Assembly: GCA_965603125.1 (NCBI GenBank)
Contig: CBFDBU010000005.1
Location: 1-64,000 of the forward strand
Direction: 5' to 3'
DNA from: JAJRTA01 sp965603125
GTDB lineage: Bacteria; Zixibacteria; MSB-5A5; GN15; FEB-12
Length of the DNA: 64,000 nucleotides
Shown here: positions 8,179 through 17,406 of the stretch, one piece after another
Layout: each line of letters starts with the position of its first letter
Numbering within the stretch: the stretch's first letter is position 1
The notes under the pieces: generated by a model
Database searches by the model: none
Told to the model about the DNA's origin: nothing
What the model saw: only the letters and a program-made list of their open reading frames with translations
Translations under genes and position numbers: made by a program

Positions 8179-9456
8179 ATGGAGGAGTCGGACTTGACGG
8201 AAAAGACAGAAAGCCAACAGCTCCAGCGGGAGGTCGAAAAACAACTACGGTATATATCCCGTGGCACCGTAGATATGCTACCAGAGGGTGAGTTTGCCGC
8301 CCGACTGAGCGAATCGATCAGTCAGGGACGCCCTCTCCGTGTGAAGCAGGGTTTTGACCCGACCTCTCCCGATATCCATCTCGGACATACAGTGGGCATT
8401 CGCAAGCTTAAGCAATTTCAGGAGCTGGGCCACACGGTTGTCTTGATTATAGGCGACTACACAGCTATGGTGGGCGACCCCGCCGGTCAGTCGACCACAC
8501 GACCACGACTGAGCTACGACGAAATAATGAAGAACGCCCAAACGTATCAGGAGCAGTTCTTTAAGATACTTGACAGATCGAAGACAGAAGTCCGCCGCAA
8601 TGGCGAATGGTTTGAAAAGATGACTTTTGGCGACATCATGGAACTTGCAACCAAATTTACCGTGGCCAGGATGCTGGAGCGCGACGACTTCACCAAGCGC
8701 ATGCGACAGGGCAATCCGATATCCATCCACGAGTTGCTCTACCCCCTTCTTCAGGGTTATGATTCGGTGGCCATCGAGGCGGACGTCGAGATCGGAGCAA
8801 CCGAGCAGACTTTCAACCTGTTGGCGGGACGCAATATCCAGGAGACCTACGGGCAAAGACCACAACTGGTGTTGACCATGCCCATTCTTATCGGTCTGGA
8901 CGGCGAGATGAAAATGTCGAAGTCGCTGGGCAACTATATCGGTGTGTACGAAAGCCCGCGCGAGATTTTCGGCAAGGCGATGTCCATCCCGGATGAGTTG
9001 ATTTACTCTTATTTCGAGCTTGCAACCGACGTGCCAGAGGTGAAACTGCAGGAAATAAGGAAATCACTGGCGTCACTTGATATCAATCCGATGGACATCA
9101 AGAAGGAGTTGGGGGAGACGCTGGTCGACATGTATAATCCTGCAGGGACCGGTAAGCGGGCTCACGAGGAGTTTGACCGGATTTTCAAAAAGAAACAACT
9201 CCCCGATGAGGTGCCCGAAATAGGTCCCAAGCGCCTGCTTGAACTGGGCTTCGATCTCGACAGAGTCTATCTGGTACACCTGATATGCAAGACCGGGCTG
9301 TCCAGGTCCAACGGGGAAGCCAGGAAACTAATCACAGCTGGCGCGGTTTCAATAGATGGCGAGAGAGTCGGTGATCCTGATGTCGAGATAAGGCTCGATC
9401 GCGAGATGGTCCTGAAAGTAGGCAAGCGGCGGTTTCTGAGATTGCTATCCTCGTGA
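8179..9456 (+). CDS. tyrS: Tyrosyl-tRNA synthetase
   Basis: This class I synthetase has 425 residues, normal for bacterial TyrRS. It charges tRNA-Tyr with tyrosine in the cytosol. The HIGH motif is HLGH at residues 67-70, and the KMSKS motif is KMSKS at 245-249. The C-terminal S4 RNA-binding domain covers about 360-425 (LSRSNGEARKLITAGAVSIDG). The ATG at 8179 follows a moderate GAGAG purine stretch. The downstream TPR lipoprotein frame opens immediately at the stop codon, so they may be cotranscribed. Confidence 0.96.
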   Translation: MEESDLTEKTESQQLQREVEKQLRYISRGTVDMLPEGEFAARLSESISQGRPLRVKQGFDPTSPDIHLGHTVGIRKLKQFQELGHTVVLIIGDYTAMVGDPAGQSTTRPRLSYDEIMKNAQTYQEQFFKILDRSKTEVRRNGEWFEKMTFGDIMELATKFTVARMLERDDFTKRMRQGNPISIHELLYPLLQGYDSVAIEADVEIGATEQTFNLLAGRNIQETYGQRPQLVLTMPILIGLDGEMKMSKSLGNYIGVYESPREIFGKAMSIPDELIYSYFELATDVPEVKLQEIRKSLASLDINPMDIKKELGETLVDMYNPAGTGKRAHEEFDRIFKKKQLPDEVPEIGPKRLLELGFDLDRVYLVHLICKTGLSRSNGEARKLITAGAVSIDGERVGDPDVEIRLDREMVLKVGKRRFLRLLSS

Positions 9457-9498
9457 ATGCTATCTGCCATTCAGGAACTAAGTTACGGTAGCTATCTA

Positions 9499-11157
9499 AT
9501 GATTTACGTTAAGATCAACAGGCGGCTGCGAGACCGGTTGGCCTGCCTTCTGGTTGCGGTTTTGGCCGTTTGGATGTCCGGCTGTGGGTCGAATGCGGTC
9601 GGTCGCAAGATCGCCCAGCATGCGCACTCCTCGAATACAGGTGACACAATCGTTTTTGTCGCAGAAGCGCCTGTCGATGATTTGGACCCGCGAGCCTTTC
9701 ATTATTATGTCAATGCTACCATCCTGGAGCAGGCCGGTCAGATCGCCCACGCCTCGGAGAATTACAGGCGAGCCCTTCAGTATCACCCGGATTCGCATGA
9801 GATCCGATTGTCGTTTGCACGGACGCTTCTCAAATTGCGGCATTTCCAACATGTGATTCCTGCTCTGGAAGTGATTGAACCCGAAGATGCGGATGTTTAC
9901 CGGCTTCGGGCCGCAGCCTACCGCGCCTTGGGGCAGGCAGATTCGACTCGAGCGGCTTACCTGCATCTGGTCGAATTGGATCCTTTCAATCGTGGCGCGT
10001 ATGCATTCCTGGCTGCCAGCTACCGCCAGAGTGAGGACCTCGATTCAGCTATATGGGCCTGCCGCAACTTGGCCCGGCTGCAACCGAATGACCACGAGAT
10101 CTGGTATGAACTGGGCAAGATGCAGGCCGGCAAACAGGAGTACGCGGCCGCCAGGGAGTCGTTCCGCCGATCGATCGAAGTCCGTGCCGACGAAACGAAT
10201 ATCCTGGCCTTCGCACAACTGGGCGACCTTTACCAGGCCGAAGGGTTTACCGATTCGGCTCTTGCCGTGTATGAGACGGCCCTTGAGATCGACCCGGAGA
10301 ACCTCGTTCTCAACCGGTACATGGCAGCCTTCTACGTGGAAGCCGACTCGCTTATCCGGGCCCTTCCATACGCGCGCAAAGTCGTTGAGATTTCGCCGCA
10401 AGACCGATCTGCCGCAAGAAGAGTGGGGATCTTGTACTATGCCCTCGACTCGCTGAGAACGGCTGATTCCATATTCAGCTACCTGATTCACGATGGGGAT
10501 CAGAATGTAACCAATCACTACTATATAGGACGCATCGCCATTCTGAGTGATGACCTGGAAAGGGCGCGCGACGAGTTTACGCTGGTCACGCAGATAGCCG
10601 ACTCCGTGAGCCAGAGCTGGCTCGATCTTGGCTATGTCTATCGCCGGCTCAATGAGCCCCAGAAGGAACTTGAGGCATATCGTACCGGTCTTATTCACGC
10701 ACGTGATGATGAAAGCCGGGATCGGCTTCTCTTTGCTCTCGGTTCGGCCTGCGAGCAACACGGATTCATCCAGAAGTCGATTGACACTTTTGAAGAACTC
10801 CTGTCACGATCGCCGGATCACGCCCCCGGCCTTAACTACCTCGGCTACATGCTCGTGGATCGGGGTGACAGCCTGCTGTACGCGAAAGGCCTGATCGAAA
10901 GAGCGCTGTCCATACAGCCCGAGAACGCCGCTTTCCTTGACAGCTACGGCTGGGCTTTATACCGTCTGGGCGACTACGAGGAGGCCATGATTCATCTGAA
11001 GAAAGCTGCCGAGCTTGACAACGACCCGGTTATTCTCGATCATCTTGGTGATAACTGTAAAGCTGTCGGTGATATGGAGCAGGCGCGGCTATGGTGGCAA
11101 AAAGCCCTGGAACAGGACCCGGACAACGAACAGATAAAGAAAAAGTTAAGCCGATAA
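9499..11157 (+). CDS. TPR-repeat lipoprotein
   Basis: From ATG 9499 the product is 552 residues. An in-frame ATG at 9457, abutting the tyrS stop codon, would add 14. I prefer 9499 because it gives a standard lipoprotein signal: basic n-region (KINRRLRDR), hydrophobic core, and lipobox MSGC with the modified Cys at residue 29. The mature part is almost entirely tetratricopeptide repeats (roughly a dozen), ending with a unit like WWQKALEQDPDNEQIKKKL. It should sit in a periplasm-facing membrane leaflet as a scaffold, perhaps for envelope assembly. The next gene starts inside its 3' end. Confidence 0.85.
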   Translation: MIYVKINRRLRDRLACLLVAVLAVWMSGCGSNAVGRKIAQHAHSSNTGDTIVFVAEAPVDDLDPRAFHYYVNATILEQAGQIAHASENYRRALQYHPDSHEIRLSFARTLLKLRHFQHVIPALEVIEPEDADVYRLRAAAYRALGQADSTRAAYLHLVELDPFNRGAYAFLAASYRQSEDLDSAIWACRNLARLQPNDHEIWYELGKMQAGKQEYAAARESFRRSIEVRADETNILAFAQLGDLYQAEGFTDSALAVYETALEIDPENLVLNRYMAAFYVEADSLIRALPYARKVVEISPQDRSAARRVGILYYALDSLRTADSIFSYLIHDGDQNVTNHYYIGRIAILSDDLERARDEFTLVTQIADSVSQSWLDLGYVYRRLNEPQKELEAYRTGLIHARDDESRDRLLFALGSACEQHGFIQKSIDTFEELLSRSPDHAPGLNYLGYMLVDRGDSLLYAKGLIERALSIQPENAAFLDSYGWALYRLGDYEEAMIHLKKAAELDNDPVILDHLGDNCKAVGDMEQARLWWQKALEQDPDNEQIKKKLSR

Positions 11158-12848
11158 CCCGCGTTGCGTTTAGTCCTGCCGGCAGGTGGTGTGCTGCAAC
11201 GATGGTGCTGCTGTTACTCAGTTGCGCTGAGGTGGTACCGCCACCGGGCGGTGAAATCGACAGCACCGGCCCCTGTCTGATCAGTTCCGAACCACCGAAC
11301 GGCGCCGTCGACGTTGCTCCCGGCAGAACTGTCACCCTGTACTTCTCCGAGAACATAACCCAACCCAGGAAGGGCAAAGCCGTCTATGTCTCTCCCCGAC
11401 CGCAACGCGAGCCGGAAATAAAGTGGAAATCGGACCACATCAGGATAATCCTTCCCTCGCCATTCGAAGAAGACCAGACCTACATTGTATCGGCCGGGTC
11501 GGAGATAGAAGACCTGCGCGGCAACAAGCTGGATTCATCTCTCACGGTGGCTTTTTCGACCGGACCTACCATAGACTCGGGCCATGTCGCGGGCCGGGTG
11601 GTTACCGCCGACGGAGTGCCCAGGAGCGGGCTGCTTGTCGCGCTTTACGATCTGTCGGCCACTGATGTCGAGACGCCGCTCGATTCCCTGTACGGCGATT
11701 ACGTGACCCAGTCAAACCAGGATGGTTATTTCTCCTTTCAGTATCTGCCGACAAGGGAGTACCGTCTCATCGCCTATGAAGACGGGAACCGCAGCGAGCG
11801 GTTCAATTCCGACCGGGAGCCGTTTGCGGTCCCCGACCGGCCGGTGATCATTGGGGGGGAGCTGCCCCTGGACAGCCTCGTTTTGACAATGTCGCTCGTC
11901 GCCGACACCACCGTGCCGGAAATCCTGTCAGCCGGTCAGACGCCGGATGGTTTAGTCCGCATTCGCCTCTCAGGGAAAATCAATCTCGATCAATTGATGC
12001 AGAACGCAGGTCTTCTGCTTCTTACGCCTCTGGAAGATACGTTGAAGACGCACCGTGCCCTGGCCATGCTCGCGACCGACCAGGAGGAATCCTCTACCAT
12101 CAGTTTTCACCCCGGCCCACTTGGTGACGGAGCCTACCGCGTGGCGTTGATCTACGATACCACCCGGGCACCTCTCTCTTATCCGGAGGTAGTGCTCGGT
12201 CCCCGAGAAGACCGGACCGCTCCGCGTCTGATGCGTTTTTCTCCCGGCAGCGTGCCGCAGTTCAAAGAGGAGATCGCGATGGAGGCGCTGTTTTCCGAGT
12301 CGCTGGACACCTCGGTGATGACCGGTGGGACTTTCGTCCTCTGGGAGATGCCTGAAACGCGGATTCCACTGACCTGGCACTGGAGCGATCCTCTGCGGCT
12401 GACCTTTTCGCCGGACAGCATTACGTCGGGGCCCGCGTACCGACTTGAGATGACCGAATTCGAACTGGCCGACACTGCCGGTAACCGCCTCGGCGACAGC
12501 CTGCGGGAGTTCTCTTTTACGGTTATTGCCGACGATTCCCTGGGCTGGATATCGGGGAAGGTGGCTGTCGCCATCCCCGGAAAGGAGGGCGATCCCGTAC
12601 TCCTGACACTGAGCAAAACAGGATCCCCCCAATCCTACGACCTTACAGTTCCGGACAAAGAGTTCAAGATGCGAGTACCGGCCGGCAAATATGTGGTCTC
12701 AGGTTTTGTCGACAGTGACCACGACGGCAAGCGAGGCAATGGCTCCATCGACCCGTTCCGTCTGGCTGAGACACGTGCGACTTTCGCCGACACCATCGCG
12801 GTTCGAGCCAGGTTTGAAACGGCTGGAGTTGAATTCATAATCAGGTGA
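11091..12848 (+). CDS. Ig-like domain lipoprotein
   Basis: The ATG at 11091 overlaps the previous gene by 67 bases. The next ATG (11202) would leave too short a signal, so 11091 or an unusual start is needed. The lipobox is LLSC (Cys45), followed by a Pro/Gly linker. Residues about 55-135 form an SbsA-like bacterial Ig domain (EPPNGAVDVAPGRTVTLYFS). About 145-225 form a carboxypeptidase-regulatory-like beta domain (GYFSFQYLPTREYRLIAYED). Further Ig-like repeats follow, and the C-terminal beta domain has a DSDHDGKRG patch that may bind calcium. The protein is a surface or periplasmic structural lipoprotein with no catalytic site. It overlaps the MscS gene by 4 bases. Confidence 0.82.
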   Translation: MVAKSPGTGPGQRTDKEKVKPITRVAFSPAGRWCAATMVLLLLSCAEVVPPPGGEIDSTGPCLISSEPPNGAVDVAPGRTVTLYFSENITQPRKGKAVYVSPRPQREPEIKWKSDHIRIILPSPFEEDQTYIVSAGSEIEDLRGNKLDSSLTVAFSTGPTIDSGHVAGRVVTADGVPRSGLLVALYDLSATDVETPLDSLYGDYVTQSNQDGYFSFQYLPTREYRLIAYEDGNRSERFNSDREPFAVPDRPVIIGGELPLDSLVLTMSLVADTTVPEILSAGQTPDGLVRIRLSGKINLDQLMQNAGLLLLTPLEDTLKTHRALAMLATDQEESSTISFHPGPLGDGAYRVALIYDTTRAPLSYPEVVLGPREDRTAPRLMRFSPGSVPQFKEEIAMEALFSESLDTSVMTGGTFVLWEMPETRIPLTWHWSDPLRLTFSPDSITSGPAYRLEMTEFELADTAGNRLGDSLREFSFTVIADDSLGWISGKVAVAIPGKEGDPVLLTLSKTGSPQSYDLTVPDKEFKMRVPAGKYVVSGFVDSDHDGKRGNGSIDPFRLAETRATFADTIAVRARFETAGVEFIIR

Positions 12849-14026
12849 TTGCTATGATTGACCTTCTAAACAGAATCCCCGTGTCAGGTGAACTGCAAAC
12901 CGTGATCGGATTGGTGGCGATCGTCCTTGCGACTCTGCTGCTGGCCTGGTTGGTGCGAGCTGTGCTGTTCGTTCTGGCCCGGAGACTGGCGGCGCAGACG
13001 AAGACCGATCTCGACGACCGACTGCTTTCGACCTGTCGCAAACCGGTCTACTACCTGGTCTACCTGGTCGGGCTGGTTGCGCTTGTCAACTACCTTGAAG
13101 AGGTTTCCGCGGGCAGTTTCCCGGTCGTTTTTCGTTACGTCGATGTCGCTCTCTATGCCGTCGGCGTGGTCCTTGTCGCCCGCCTGATAGTAGGTCTGAT
13201 GGCGGCGGCGCTGGCCTGGTATGGTCAGAGCATTGCCGCGCGAACGGATACGACCGTTGACGACGAATTCGTACCCCTGATCGACCGGGCCGTCAAGGTC
13301 ATCATTTACGTGTTGAGCCTGCTCATCATTCTGGATCATCTCAATGTGGACATCAAAGGACTGGTGGCTGTCCTGGGTGTCGGCTCGCTGGCAATAGCGC
13401 TGGCGGCCCAGGAGACGATCGCCAACATGATCGGTGGCTTCGTCATTATGATTGACCGGCCCTTCCGCGTAGGAGACCGGGTGCGGCTCGGCGACGGCAC
13501 CATCTGCATAGTCAACCAGATCGGCATTCGCTCCAGCAAGTTTCGCACGTTCGACAACACGCTGGTAATAATACCCAACGCCGACCTGATGAAATCCACG
13601 GTGCACAATCTCACCTATCCGCAACCCAAACTGCGCGTCCAGATTGACGTCGGTGTCGGTTACGATTCCGACATGGCCCTGGTGCGTCGGGTCATGCTGG
13701 AGGAAGCCGATCTCCACCCGATGGTGATTGACGACCCCAAACCGAGTTTTTTCTTTCTCGAATTCGGCGACAGCAGCCTCAATGTTTCCATGCGGTGCTG
13801 GGTGGCTGACGTGTCACAACAGTTTCAAACTGCCTCCGAACTGCGCGAACAGGTGCTGAACCGTTTTCGTTCCGAAGGAATCGAAATCCCCTTCCCGCAA
13901 CATGTTGTTACGATGGTTCCGGGCACCGAAGAGCAGACACCGGCTCTGACCGCACCAGCGTCGGCGGCGGTGACACCTTCGAGCGGCACAGGGGACGTGT
14001 CCCGTTCCGCAGAGGAAGGGGACTGA
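12845..14026 (+). CDS. Small-conductance mechanosensitive channel (MscS family)
   Basis: The GTG at 12845 overlaps the previous stop codon (GTGA); an ATG at 12854 is an alternative. The 393-residue product has an N-terminal helix, two further membrane spans to about residue 130, and then the pore helix TM3 region (LAVLGVGSLAIALAAQETIANMIGG with Gly/Ala packing). The signature IDRPFRVGDRVRLGDGT of the beta domain follows. The C-terminal tail is low-complexity, Ala/Pro/Thr-rich. Such channels open under membrane tension and release solutes during osmotic downshock. It is coupled to the two lipoprotein genes upstream, probably in one transcript with tyrS. Confidence 0.92.
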   Translation: MIAMIDLLNRIPVSGELQTVIGLVAIVLATLLLAWLVRAVLFVLARRLAAQTKTDLDDRLLSTCRKPVYYLVYLVGLVALVNYLEEVSAGSFPVVFRYVDVALYAVGVVLVARLIVGLMAAALAWYGQSIAARTDTTVDDEFVPLIDRAVKVIIYVLSLLIILDHLNVDIKGLVAVLGVGSLAIALAAQETIANMIGGFVIMIDRPFRVGDRVRLGDGTICIVNQIGIRSSKFRTFDNTLVIIPNADLMKSTVHNLTYPQPKLRVQIDVGVGYDSDMALVRRVMLEEADLHPMVIDDPKPSFFFLEFGDSSLNVSMRCWVADVSQQFQTASELREQVLNRFRSEGIEIPFPQHVVTMVPGTEEQTPALTAPASAAVTPSSGTGDVSRSAEEGD

Positions 14027-14078
14027 GGACGGGCTCTCGTCCGACGTCTTGCGGGGTGTGATAATGGATCTGAATCCC

Positions 14079-14127
14079 GTAGGTCAAAATCCCTGTGGTG
14101 CAGCGTTCCGACGCAGAGCGTCGGAAC
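14079..14127 (+). repeat. Partial dispersed repeat and perfect hairpin after mscS
   Basis: GTAGGTC opens at 14079 as in the dispersed repeat family, but the rest is truncated. It runs into a perfect 10-bp hairpin: GTTCCGACGC (14105-14114), loop AGA, GCGTCGGAAC (14118-14127). There is no T run, so it is not a classic terminator, although it could end or protect the mscS transcript. Confidence 0.65.
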
Positions 14128-14227
14128 GAGGGAAATAATCATTTGTCAACAGGATTATTGTGAATTGTAACCACCCATAAATATGATATGGAGAATATCG
14201 GCTAAATTGAGAAAGGAGAGAGTGCCA

Positions 14228-14632
14228 GTGAGTAAAACATCCCACTCGAAAAAAGGCATATCAGCTCGTGAACGGAATCTAGTGAAACTGTTCCCCACGC
14301 TGCAGGAATACTATTCGCCAAAGGTCATCGGTGAGGTGAACGATATGTATGTCAAGATTACGAAAGTAGTTGGTAACGATGTGCCATGGCACACGCATGA
14401 CTGTGAAGATGAGATGTTTTATATGGTAAAGGGTTCTCTACAGATGGAACTCAAGGGCAAACAGGCCTTCACACTTGCCGAGGGCGAGTACTTCATCGTC
14501 CCGCAAGGAATCGAACACCGTATCAGTTCCGGACGAGAGTGTTGGATCTTGCTTGTTGAACCCAAAACCACGAAGCATACCGGTGATGTGGAATCGACGA
14601 TTACGAGAAGCATCGATGAGCAGATCGATTAA
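14228..14632 (+). CDS. Single-domain cupin protein
   Basis: I place the start at GTG 14228 because AAGGAGAG ends 7 bases upstream; an ATG at 14183 lacks a binding site. The product is 134 residues. The conserved cupin motif 1 is visible (PWHTHDCEDEMFYMVKGSLQ, with two His and a Glu as metal ligands). Motif 2 is the region around VPQGIEHRI, whose His is the fourth ligand. Small cupins of this kind bind a metal and often a small substrate; the specific reaction cannot be told. The gene is isolated and flanked on both sides by members of the GTAGGTC repeat family. Confidence 0.88.
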   Translation: MSKTSHSKKGISARERNLVKLFPTLQEYYSPKVIGEVNDMYVKITKVVGNDVPWHTHDCEDEMFYMVKGSLQMELKGKQAFTLAEGEYFIVPQGIEHRISSGRECWILLVEPKTTKHTGDVESTITRSIDEQID

Positions 14633-14723
14633 CCAATACTGTCAATCCGAGAGTGGCAGCTCCCAGTCTGCCCTAAAAGATTCCGTGAGCGGTAGACACC
14701 CGGTCTGCCCCTACTTTTGGTTA

Positions 14724-14786
14724 TAGATCGAGATCCCCGCGATCCCGGCATACTCAGATGTCAGGACCACAGGGGATTCGACCTAC
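14724..14786 (+). repeat. Degenerate copy of the double-hairpin repeat
   Basis: It aligns end to end with the copies at 22551-22614 and 22658-22721 (TCGAGA, then CCCCGCG, then CACAGGGG, closing GACCTAC) but has decayed 5' arms. It lies about 90 bases beyond the cupin stop codon. Confidence 0.65.
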
Positions 14787-14843
14787 AACTGTCTGGGCTG
14801 CGTATTGTCTGATTATGTTGACAATACGGCCCAGAAGCGCCAC

Positions 14844-14865
14844 GCCAGCGACACTGGAAAATGCG
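14844..14865 (+). repeat. 22-bp direct repeat, copy 1
   Basis: GCCAGCGACACTGGAAAATG followed by CG recurs exactly at 14948-14969, 104 bases on. No gene lies between the copies. The repeat lies between the cupin gene and the shared terminator. Confidence 0.75.
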
Positions 14866-14947
14866 TCGGGTGGCCGTCTCAAACTTCGTTTGGGGAGGAT
14901 TGTCTGCATGATTCATGGCCAAACAAGTTTGACCATGCCACCCAGCC

Positions 14948-14969
14948 GCCAGCGACACTGGAAAATGCG
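14948..14969 (+). repeat. 22-bp direct repeat, copy 2
   Basis: This is an exact second copy of 14844-14865, ending just before the two-way terminator. Confidence 0.75.
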
Positions 14970-14972
14970 AAC

Positions 14973-15006
14973 AAAAAAAGCGGAGCCCGATCAGGCGCCG
15001 CTTTTT
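14973..15006. terminator. Bidirectional intrinsic terminator
   Basis: The stem pairs AAAAAGCGG-AGCC with GGC-GCCGCTTTTT around loop CGATCA, with one mismatch. A runs on the left and T runs on the right give a U tract on both strands. It separates the convergent cupin (+) and OmpA-type (-) genes. Confidence 0.85.
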
Positions 15007-15025
15007 CAGTCATGTCCGTCTGTCC

Positions 15026-15619
15026 CTACTGGGGACCCCATACCTTCATGGCTACGCGCCGGTTTCTTGATGCCGCCTGATGCTCGTCAGGCAGCGCGAT
15101 TGGCTTTTCCTCACCATAGGAGAGCACGAACATCCGATAGAGTGACATCCCAAACCGCTCGGCCAGGAATCTCTTGGCTGAACTGGCTCGCTTTTCGCCC
15201 AACATGAGGTTGTACTTGGCCGCGCCGGTGCGATCCGCGTGTCCGGTAATCTCGATCAGCGAAAGCGGGTTCTGCTCCATAACCTCGCCCGCCTCAGTGA
15301 GGATACCCTCGGCCGTCGGTGTTATCTCCCAACTGTCGAAATCGAAATTGATCTCGCCCGACCAGATGATCTGGTAGTTCTCAAAACCCGAGGCTTCGCT
15401 GAGCTCCATCGTCTTGTCCGACAACTCAGCAGCCAGTGACCGGAGTCTCGCGATTTCTCCGGTATTGCTGTCCGTCTTGTCGTTCAGTGATGTTATCTGG
15501 GAGTTCAGCCTGCTCTCAGACAACTGGATCTGTTCGTCGACATATCCCTTCTTGGCGCCGCATCCTGCCAGCAACAGGGCCAGAACGGCCAGGGACAGCA
15601 TCGTGTTTCTCATCACCAC
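15026..15619 (-). CDS. OmpA/Pal-type peptidoglycan-binding lipoprotein
   Basis: The 197-residue product has a lipoprotein signal (LALLLAGC, Cys20). A coiled-coil region (about 27-75, ESRLNSQITSLNDKTDSNTG) follows, and then a C-terminal OmpA domain (about 90-195). The domain shows the FDFDSWEITPTA opening and the peptidoglycan-binding motif region IEITGHADRTGAAKYNLMLGEKRA, including the Asp and Arg that hold diaminopimelate. It anchors the outer membrane to the cell wall. It is not next to tolB or tolA, so calling it pal would be premature. The terminator at 14973-15006 ends it. Confidence 0.92.
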   Translation of the reverse strand: MVMRNTMLSLAVLALLLAGCGAKKGYVDEQIQLSESRLNSQITSLNDKTDSNTGEIARLRSLAAELSDKTMELSEASGFENYQIIWSGEINFDFDSWEITPTAEGILTEAGEVMEQNPLSLIEITGHADRTGAAKYNLMLGEKRASSAKRFLAERFGMSLYRMFVLSYGEEKPIALPDEHQAASRNRRVAMKVWGPQ

Positions 15620-15715
15620 AGCTTCCTTTCTATAGTGTTGTTCTCCTGATATTCCAGTTCACCGGCAGCAAACCTAACAAATGAGAACCTGAGCGCAACA
15701 AAAAAATACGCGTTC

Positions 15716-16543
15716 CTACTGCTTGATGGCCCCCGCCGTCACACCCGATACGATCTGCCTCTGCATGACGATAAACAGGATGAGAACGGGGATTACGGCA
15801 ATCGACGACCCCGCCATGAGATGTTGCCAGTCGACTGCCTGATGACCCTGCAGCAGAGCCAGCGCCACCGGCAGCGTACGCAGTTCATCACTCGTAGTCA
15901 GGATATACGGAAACAGGAAGGAGTTCCAGTTGGTGAAAAAGACCTGGATGGCCAGCACCGCCAGGGCCGGACGGCACAACGGCATGACGACAGCAAGGAG
16001 GATGCGCAACTCCCCGGCGCCGTCCATGCGGGCGGCCTCTTCCATCGAAGGCGGAATCGACTCCACGTACTGTTTGACCAGGAATATCCCTATCGGATTA
16101 ACCAGGAACGGCAGGATCAGCGCCCAGTAGGTGTCATAGAGACCGGCCTTGAGCATCAGCACATAGAACGGGATAATTACAATGTGAGCCGGTATCATCA
16201 GAACGACAATGACACTGACGAAAAGCAACCTGTTGGCGATATGCCGAAAACGAGCCAGAGTGTATCCGGTCATGAAACAGAAGAGGATGTTCCCTAAGGT
16301 CACGGAAGCACCCACGAGCACTGAGTTCAGCAGCGCCCGCCCGAGATTCCCCGCCCCAAGGAGATCGACGTAATTCCGGAAAGTAACGCTCCCGCTGAGC
16401 AGCCGCCCCATTCCGATACTGCTGCCGACATCCATAAGCGAGACCCGGAACATCCACAATAGCGGAAACACCATAACCAGGAGGATCAACGCCAGCGCGA
16501 GATACCTGATGCCGGAGCGGAGTTTGCCTTCAGGTTTTACCAC
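15716..16543 (-). CDS. Sugar ABC transporter permease (MalG type)
   Basis: The protein has 275 residues and six membrane spans. The cytoplasmic EAA loop, EEAARMDGAGELRILLAVVMPL, docks the ATPase. It belongs to the carbohydrate-uptake CUT1 family. It overlaps the MalF-type gene by 7 bases and forms the inner-membrane channel with it. It is the last gene of the three-gene importer; no ATPase gene is present in the window, so a shared MsmK-like ATPase is likely used. Confidence 0.93.
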   Translation of the reverse strand: MVKPEGKLRSGIRYLALALILLVMVFPLLWMFRVSLMDVGSSIGMGRLLSGSVTFRNYVDLLGAGNLGRALLNSVLVGASVTLGNILFCFMTGYTLARFRHIANRLLFVSVIVVLMIPAHIVIIPFYVLMLKAGLYDTYWALILPFLVNPIGIFLVKQYVESIPPSMEEAARMDGAGELRILLAVVMPLCRPALAVLAIQVFFTNWNSFLFPYILTTSDELRTLPVALALLQGHQAVDWQHLMAGSSIAVIPVLILFIVMQRQIVSGVTAGAIKQ

Positions 16544-17406
16544 AATGCTTCCCTCCGCCTGAGCAGGGCGAACTGGACGACAGAGAAAACGGCAATAATG
16601 ACAAAGAGGACATAAGCAGCCGCCGAGGCATACCCGAACCGGAAGTGAGTGGCCAGCCCTTCGCTGTATATGAAGTAGACCGCGGTGGCGGTGTCGAATT
16701 TGCCTTTGGTCATCACGAATATCTCGACAAACACCTGGAATGACTTGATGGAGTTGATGACCACGATGAAAAGGGCCACCGGGCGTAGCAGGGGAAGGGT
16801 GATTGCGCCGAACTGCCGTAGTTTCCCCGCCCCGGCGATTTCCGCCGCTTCATACAGTTCGTCCGGTATCGCTTTCAGACCGGCGAGAAAGATAAGCATA
16901 TAGTAGCCGACCGACATCCAGACATCCATGGCCATGATCGAGTACAGGGCCGTGCCCCGGTCGTAGAGGAAACCATACTCGGGAGGGGAGAGACCGACCA
17001 GTTCGGCCAACATGGCGACGTACCCGCCACGCTGGTAGAGGTTGGTGAAGATCAGCGCAATAACCACCATCGAGGTCACTGACGGCAGGAAGAATCCGGC
17101 GCGGAAAATACCGCGGCCTTTGAACCCCTGGCTGACGAGCAGGGCCAGGCCCAGCGCGACCACGGTGGTGACGGGGATGGTGCCCACAACGAACACAAAC
17201 GTGTTCTTTAGGGCCGCCCGGAAATCGGGATCAAGGAGAAGCTCACGGTAGTTCGACCAACCCACCCACTGGTAGTCCGCGACCAGAAGGCGGTAGTCGG
17301 TGAACCCCATCACGAAGGAATACACTAACGGGAAAAGCCAGAACAGAATCAGTGTCGCTCCCCAGGGGAGAGCCAGCACCAATGCCGTTGATTTCGGCGA
17401 GTTCAT
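16537..17406 (-). CDS. Sugar ABC transporter permease (MalF type)
   Basis: The protein has 289 residues and six predicted membrane helices. The EAA motif is YEAAEIAGAGKLRQFGAITLP. It pairs with the MalG-type permease next to it. The start overlaps the end of the binding-protein gene by 4 bases, so the operon is translationally coupled. The substrate is most likely an oligosaccharide or polyol, as for the CUT1 family; it cannot be specified from sequence. Confidence 0.93.
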   Translation of the reverse strand: MNSPKSTALVLALPWGATLILFWLFPLVYSFVMGFTDYRLLVADYQWVGWSNYRELLLDPDFRAALKNTFVFVVGTIPVTTVVALGLALLVSQGFKGRGIFRAGFFLPSVTSMVVIALIFTNLYQRGGYVAMLAELVGLSPPEYGFLYDRGTALYSIMAMDVWMSVGYYMLIFLAGLKAIPDELYEAAEIAGAGKLRQFGAITLPLLRPVALFIVVINSIKSFQVFVEIFVMTKGKFDTATAVYFIYSEGLATHFRFGYASAAAYVLFVIIAVFSVVQFALLRRREALW

